The translations under genes were made by a program, and so were the position numbers. DNA of 23,892 nt from Oscillospiraceae bacterium (GTDB lineage: Bacteria; Bacillota_A; Clostridia; Oscillospirales; Ruminococcaceae). The stretch is from assembly GCA_017523995.1 (NCBI GenBank), contig JAFWUX010000236.1, positions 1 to 23,892 on the forward strand, in the 5' to 3' direction. The notes below the pieces were generated by a model. The model saw only the letters and a program-made list of their open reading frames with translations, made no database searches and was not told where the DNA came from. Positions 22,282 to 23,892 of the stretch are shown here, piece by piece. Each line of letters begins with the position of its first letter. The first letter of the stretch is position 1.

Positions 22282-23263
22282 GATGTACGGGGCATACTTC
22301 CGGATTGCGGCAAAGGTGCTCGGGCAGCCGGAAATCTCCGAGCAGGCGCTCCGGCAGATTGTGCAGCGCGAGGGCTTTCGGGATTCGGTGCTGTTCGTGC
22401 CGCAGAAGCTGATTCCGCAGCAGGACGGCAGCGACTGGGGTCTGCTCCGCCGCACGGATTCCGGCAGACTGTGCCGCATCACAAAGCATGCCCCGCAGAT
22501 GCCGCTGACACTGCTGCAGAAGCGTTGGCTCAAGGCAAAGCTCGCCGAGCCGAATATGCAGCTGTTTCTCTCCGATGAGACACTCGCCGCACTACGCGAT
22601 GCGCTCGCGGGGATTGAGCCGCTCTATACGCCCGCGATGTTCCGGACGGTGGACGCCTTCTCCGACTGCGACGATGTCACCGACCCGCAGTACCGCGCAC
22701 ACTTCCGGCAGATCGTGCAGGCGATCCGGAGCGGCGAGGTGCTGCAGATCCGGTTCCGCTCCGGCAGCGGCGAACGCATCCGCACAAGGTTTCTGCCGTT
22801 TGCGCTGGAATATTCGGCGAAGAACGGCAAGTTCCGGCTGTTCTGCCGCAGATTCCGCGGCGGGCATCTGACGGGCGCCGGTATCATCAATCTCGGCAGG
22901 GTCGAGCAGATTATCCCGACCGGCATTCTGCTCTCACAGGAACGCAGTCCGGCAGAGCTCTTTGCCGCGCGGCGCTGCAAAGAGCCCGTGACAGTCCGCG
23001 TGACGCCCGCGCGCAACGGCGTCGAGCGCTTCATGATGGAGTTTGCCGCATACGAAAAGCACAGTGAACTCGATACACAAACCGGATGCTGCACCGTGCA
23101 GCTCTGGTACGATAAACAGGACGAGACCGAGCTGCTCATCCAGCTGCTGAGCTTCGGACCCGTCCTCGAAATCCTCGGGCCGCCCGCATTCCGTGCACAG
23201 GCCGCGGCGCGCGTCGCAAAACAGTACGCGCTGCTGTTTCCAGATGTGTCTCCGACGGATTGA
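22265..23263 (+). CDS. WYL-domain protein, second of a tandem pair
   Basis: The 332-residue protein begins at an ATG with GGAGGTG 8 bases upstream, inside the end of the first WYL gene. It has an N-terminal region without a clear helix-turn-helix. From about residue 150 comes the WYL core: HFRQIVQAIRSGEVLQIRFRSGSGERIRTRFLPFALEYSAKNGKFRLFC and the GRVEQI segment, then a C-terminal WCX-like extension. The overlap with its neighbour implies coupled translation and probably a heteromeric pair. Its last six residues (DVSPTD) are encoded by the start of a dispersed repeat unit, which also supplies the stop codon. Confidence 0.85.
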   Translation: MTIFHEMYGAYFRIAAKVLGQPEISEQALRQIVQREGFRDSVLFVPQKLIPQQDGSDWGLLRRTDSGRLCRITKHAPQMPLTLLQKRWLKAKLAEPNMQLFLSDETLAALRDALAGIEPLYTPAMFRTVDAFSDCDDVTDPQYRAHFRQIVQAIRSGEVLQIRFRSGSGERIRTRFLPFALEYSAKNGKFRLFCRRFRGGHLTGAGIINLGRVEQIIPTGILLSQERSPAELFAARRCKEPVTVRVTPARNGVERFMMEFAAYEKHSELDTQTGCCTVQLWYDKQDETELLIQLLSFGPVLEILGPPAFRAQAAARVAKQYALLFPDVSPTD

Positions 23264-23653
23264 TAGCGGTGTCTCCGACGGATTTGTAATGGGGGCGCTG
23301 CCCCCAAACCCCCGCTGGGGATATTATCCCCAGACCCCATTTTATGGCGGATAAAAGCAATCCAAACCGGTCAGCGTTATTCACTTTTCATTTTTCACTT
23401 TTCTCTATTCACTCGTACTCCTTCCGAATTTTGATACGGTCGGTATCTCCGATAGAGGGATAATGGGGGCGCTGCCCCAAACTCCCGCTGGGGATATTAT
23501 CCCCAGACCCCTATTTTTATGGCGGATAAAAGCAATCCAAACCGGTCAGCGTTATTCACTTTTCATTTTTCACTTTTCTCGAGTCACTCGTACTCCTTCC
23601 GAATTTTGATACGGTCGGTATCTCCGATGGAGGGATAATGGGGGCGCTGCCCA
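23246..23653 (+). repeat. Tandem repeat cluster, copy R6 of the dispersed family
   Basis: A short partial unit GTGTCTCCGACGGATT (23246-23261) is followed by two full units starting at 23268 and 23442, and a truncated third at 23617, with periods of 174 and 175 bases. Each unit has a GGGGGCGCTGCCCC hairpin, the variable hairpin CTGGGGATA/TATCCCCAG (23315-23323 with 23325-23333 in unit 1), GACCCC, TATGGCGGATAAAAGCAATC, a TTTTCACTTTTC tract and TACTCCTTCCGAATTTTGAT. The third unit stops within its first hairpin, where the next element begins. Confidence 0.85.
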
Positions 23654-23680
23654 AACAATGCTAACAACTTAAGGCGCACA

Positions 23681-23892
23681 CGGCGAAGCCGAAATAAAAG
23701 TTTTGGTCGAGCTTTTTCAAAAGCTCGCAGGTTTCCAAAGGGTGGCACCCTTTGGTCGCACTCCGCAGAGTGCGAAAGTCCCCTGCTTTAGGAGCTCCGC
23801 AGGGGTGAATCCGATAAAACGATCCGGTGGATCGTTTTTCGGAGAGGGGCGCCCTGCGATAGAGGGCGCCCCTAAGTGAATTGCAGCGCAAT
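23681..23892. repeat. Array of six to eight consecutive hairpins
   Basis: The perfect or near-perfect stems, in order, are: CGGC/GCCG (23681-23691); CGAGCTTTT/AAAAGCTCG (23708-23727); CCAAAGGG/CCCTTTGG (23735-23755); TCGCACTC/GAGTGCGA (23756-23775); CCCCTGC/GCAGGGG (23780-23805); AAAACGATCC/GGATCGTTTT (23816-23838, extended by TCCGA/TCGGA); GGGGCGCCCT/AGGGCGCCCC (23846-23872); and ATTGC/GCAAT (23880-23892) at the window edge. Spacers are very short. No gene is supported. It probably continues past the window and may be a dispersed structured repeat or part of a structured RNA. Confidence 0.75.

Noticed and set aside
23268..23653. CRISPR array
   Set aside because: The repeat period is 174-175 bases and the whole unit is repeated, with no short repeats separated by unique spacers, and no cas genes are present.
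403..23653. Dispersed repeats as insertion sequences
   Set aside because: No transposase frame, no clear target-site duplications and no defined terminal inverted repeats were seen; a small non-autonomous element remains possible.
23661..23891. Short minus-strand frame through the hairpin array
   Set aside because: The sequence is made of inverted repeats, and the frame has no ribosome site or recognisable protein features.

Overview
The window (about 24 kb, GC-rich in its genes, no rRNA or tRNA seen) looks like a chromosomal segment of a gut Clostridia bacterium, most likely Ruminococcus or a close Oscillospiraceae relative. The main clues are an IspH-ribosomal protein S1 fusion, a secreted CE4 deacetylase that carries a dockerin and a polythreonine linker (cellulosome style, as in Ruminococcus), a DUF1292 gene beside a YihY/BrkB gene, and many GC-rich intergenic hairpin repeats. 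The species is inferred, not shown.

Left part (1-8.2 kb, minus strand). A repeat-rich AT-biased stretch at 1-400 is followed by a giant polytopic membrane protein (484-4179) with its own promoter. Beyond a composite repeat and a terminator lies a three-gene operon (8022 down to 4690): two paralogous membrane-anchored helical proteins and a membrane-anchored VWA protein with a solute-binding-like N-terminal region. It has a consensus promoter at 8061-8089.

Centre (8.2-15.7 kb, minus strand). A cell-envelope and housekeeping operon runs from a consensus promoter at 13616-13644: a zinc-ribbon membrane protein, a D-Ala-D-Ala carboxypeptidase, a small lipoprotein and the IspH-S1 fusion, ending at a strong terminator (8125-8163). 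Upstream is the dockerin CE4 enzyme. Its 5' region holds a candidate structured RNA of about 200 nt (15484-15689) with its own promoter and terminator; I could not assign it to a known class.

Right part (16-23.3 kb, mostly plus strand). DUF1292 and YihY genes; a divergent, AT-richer DUF4300 lipoprotein; a small single-pass protein overlapping an M50 (SpoIVFB-like) protease; a P-loop ATPase; and two overlapping WYL-domain regulators. Between the protease and the ATPase lies about 740 bp without a gene, containing two structured modules and a large repeat.

The most distinctive non-coding signal is a dispersed repeat family (at least six loci) placed at gene ends or in leaders. One of its hairpins changes sequence from copy to copy while keeping its pairing. 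One copy supplies the last codons of a WYL gene. The window ends in a dense array of six to eight back-to-back hairpins.
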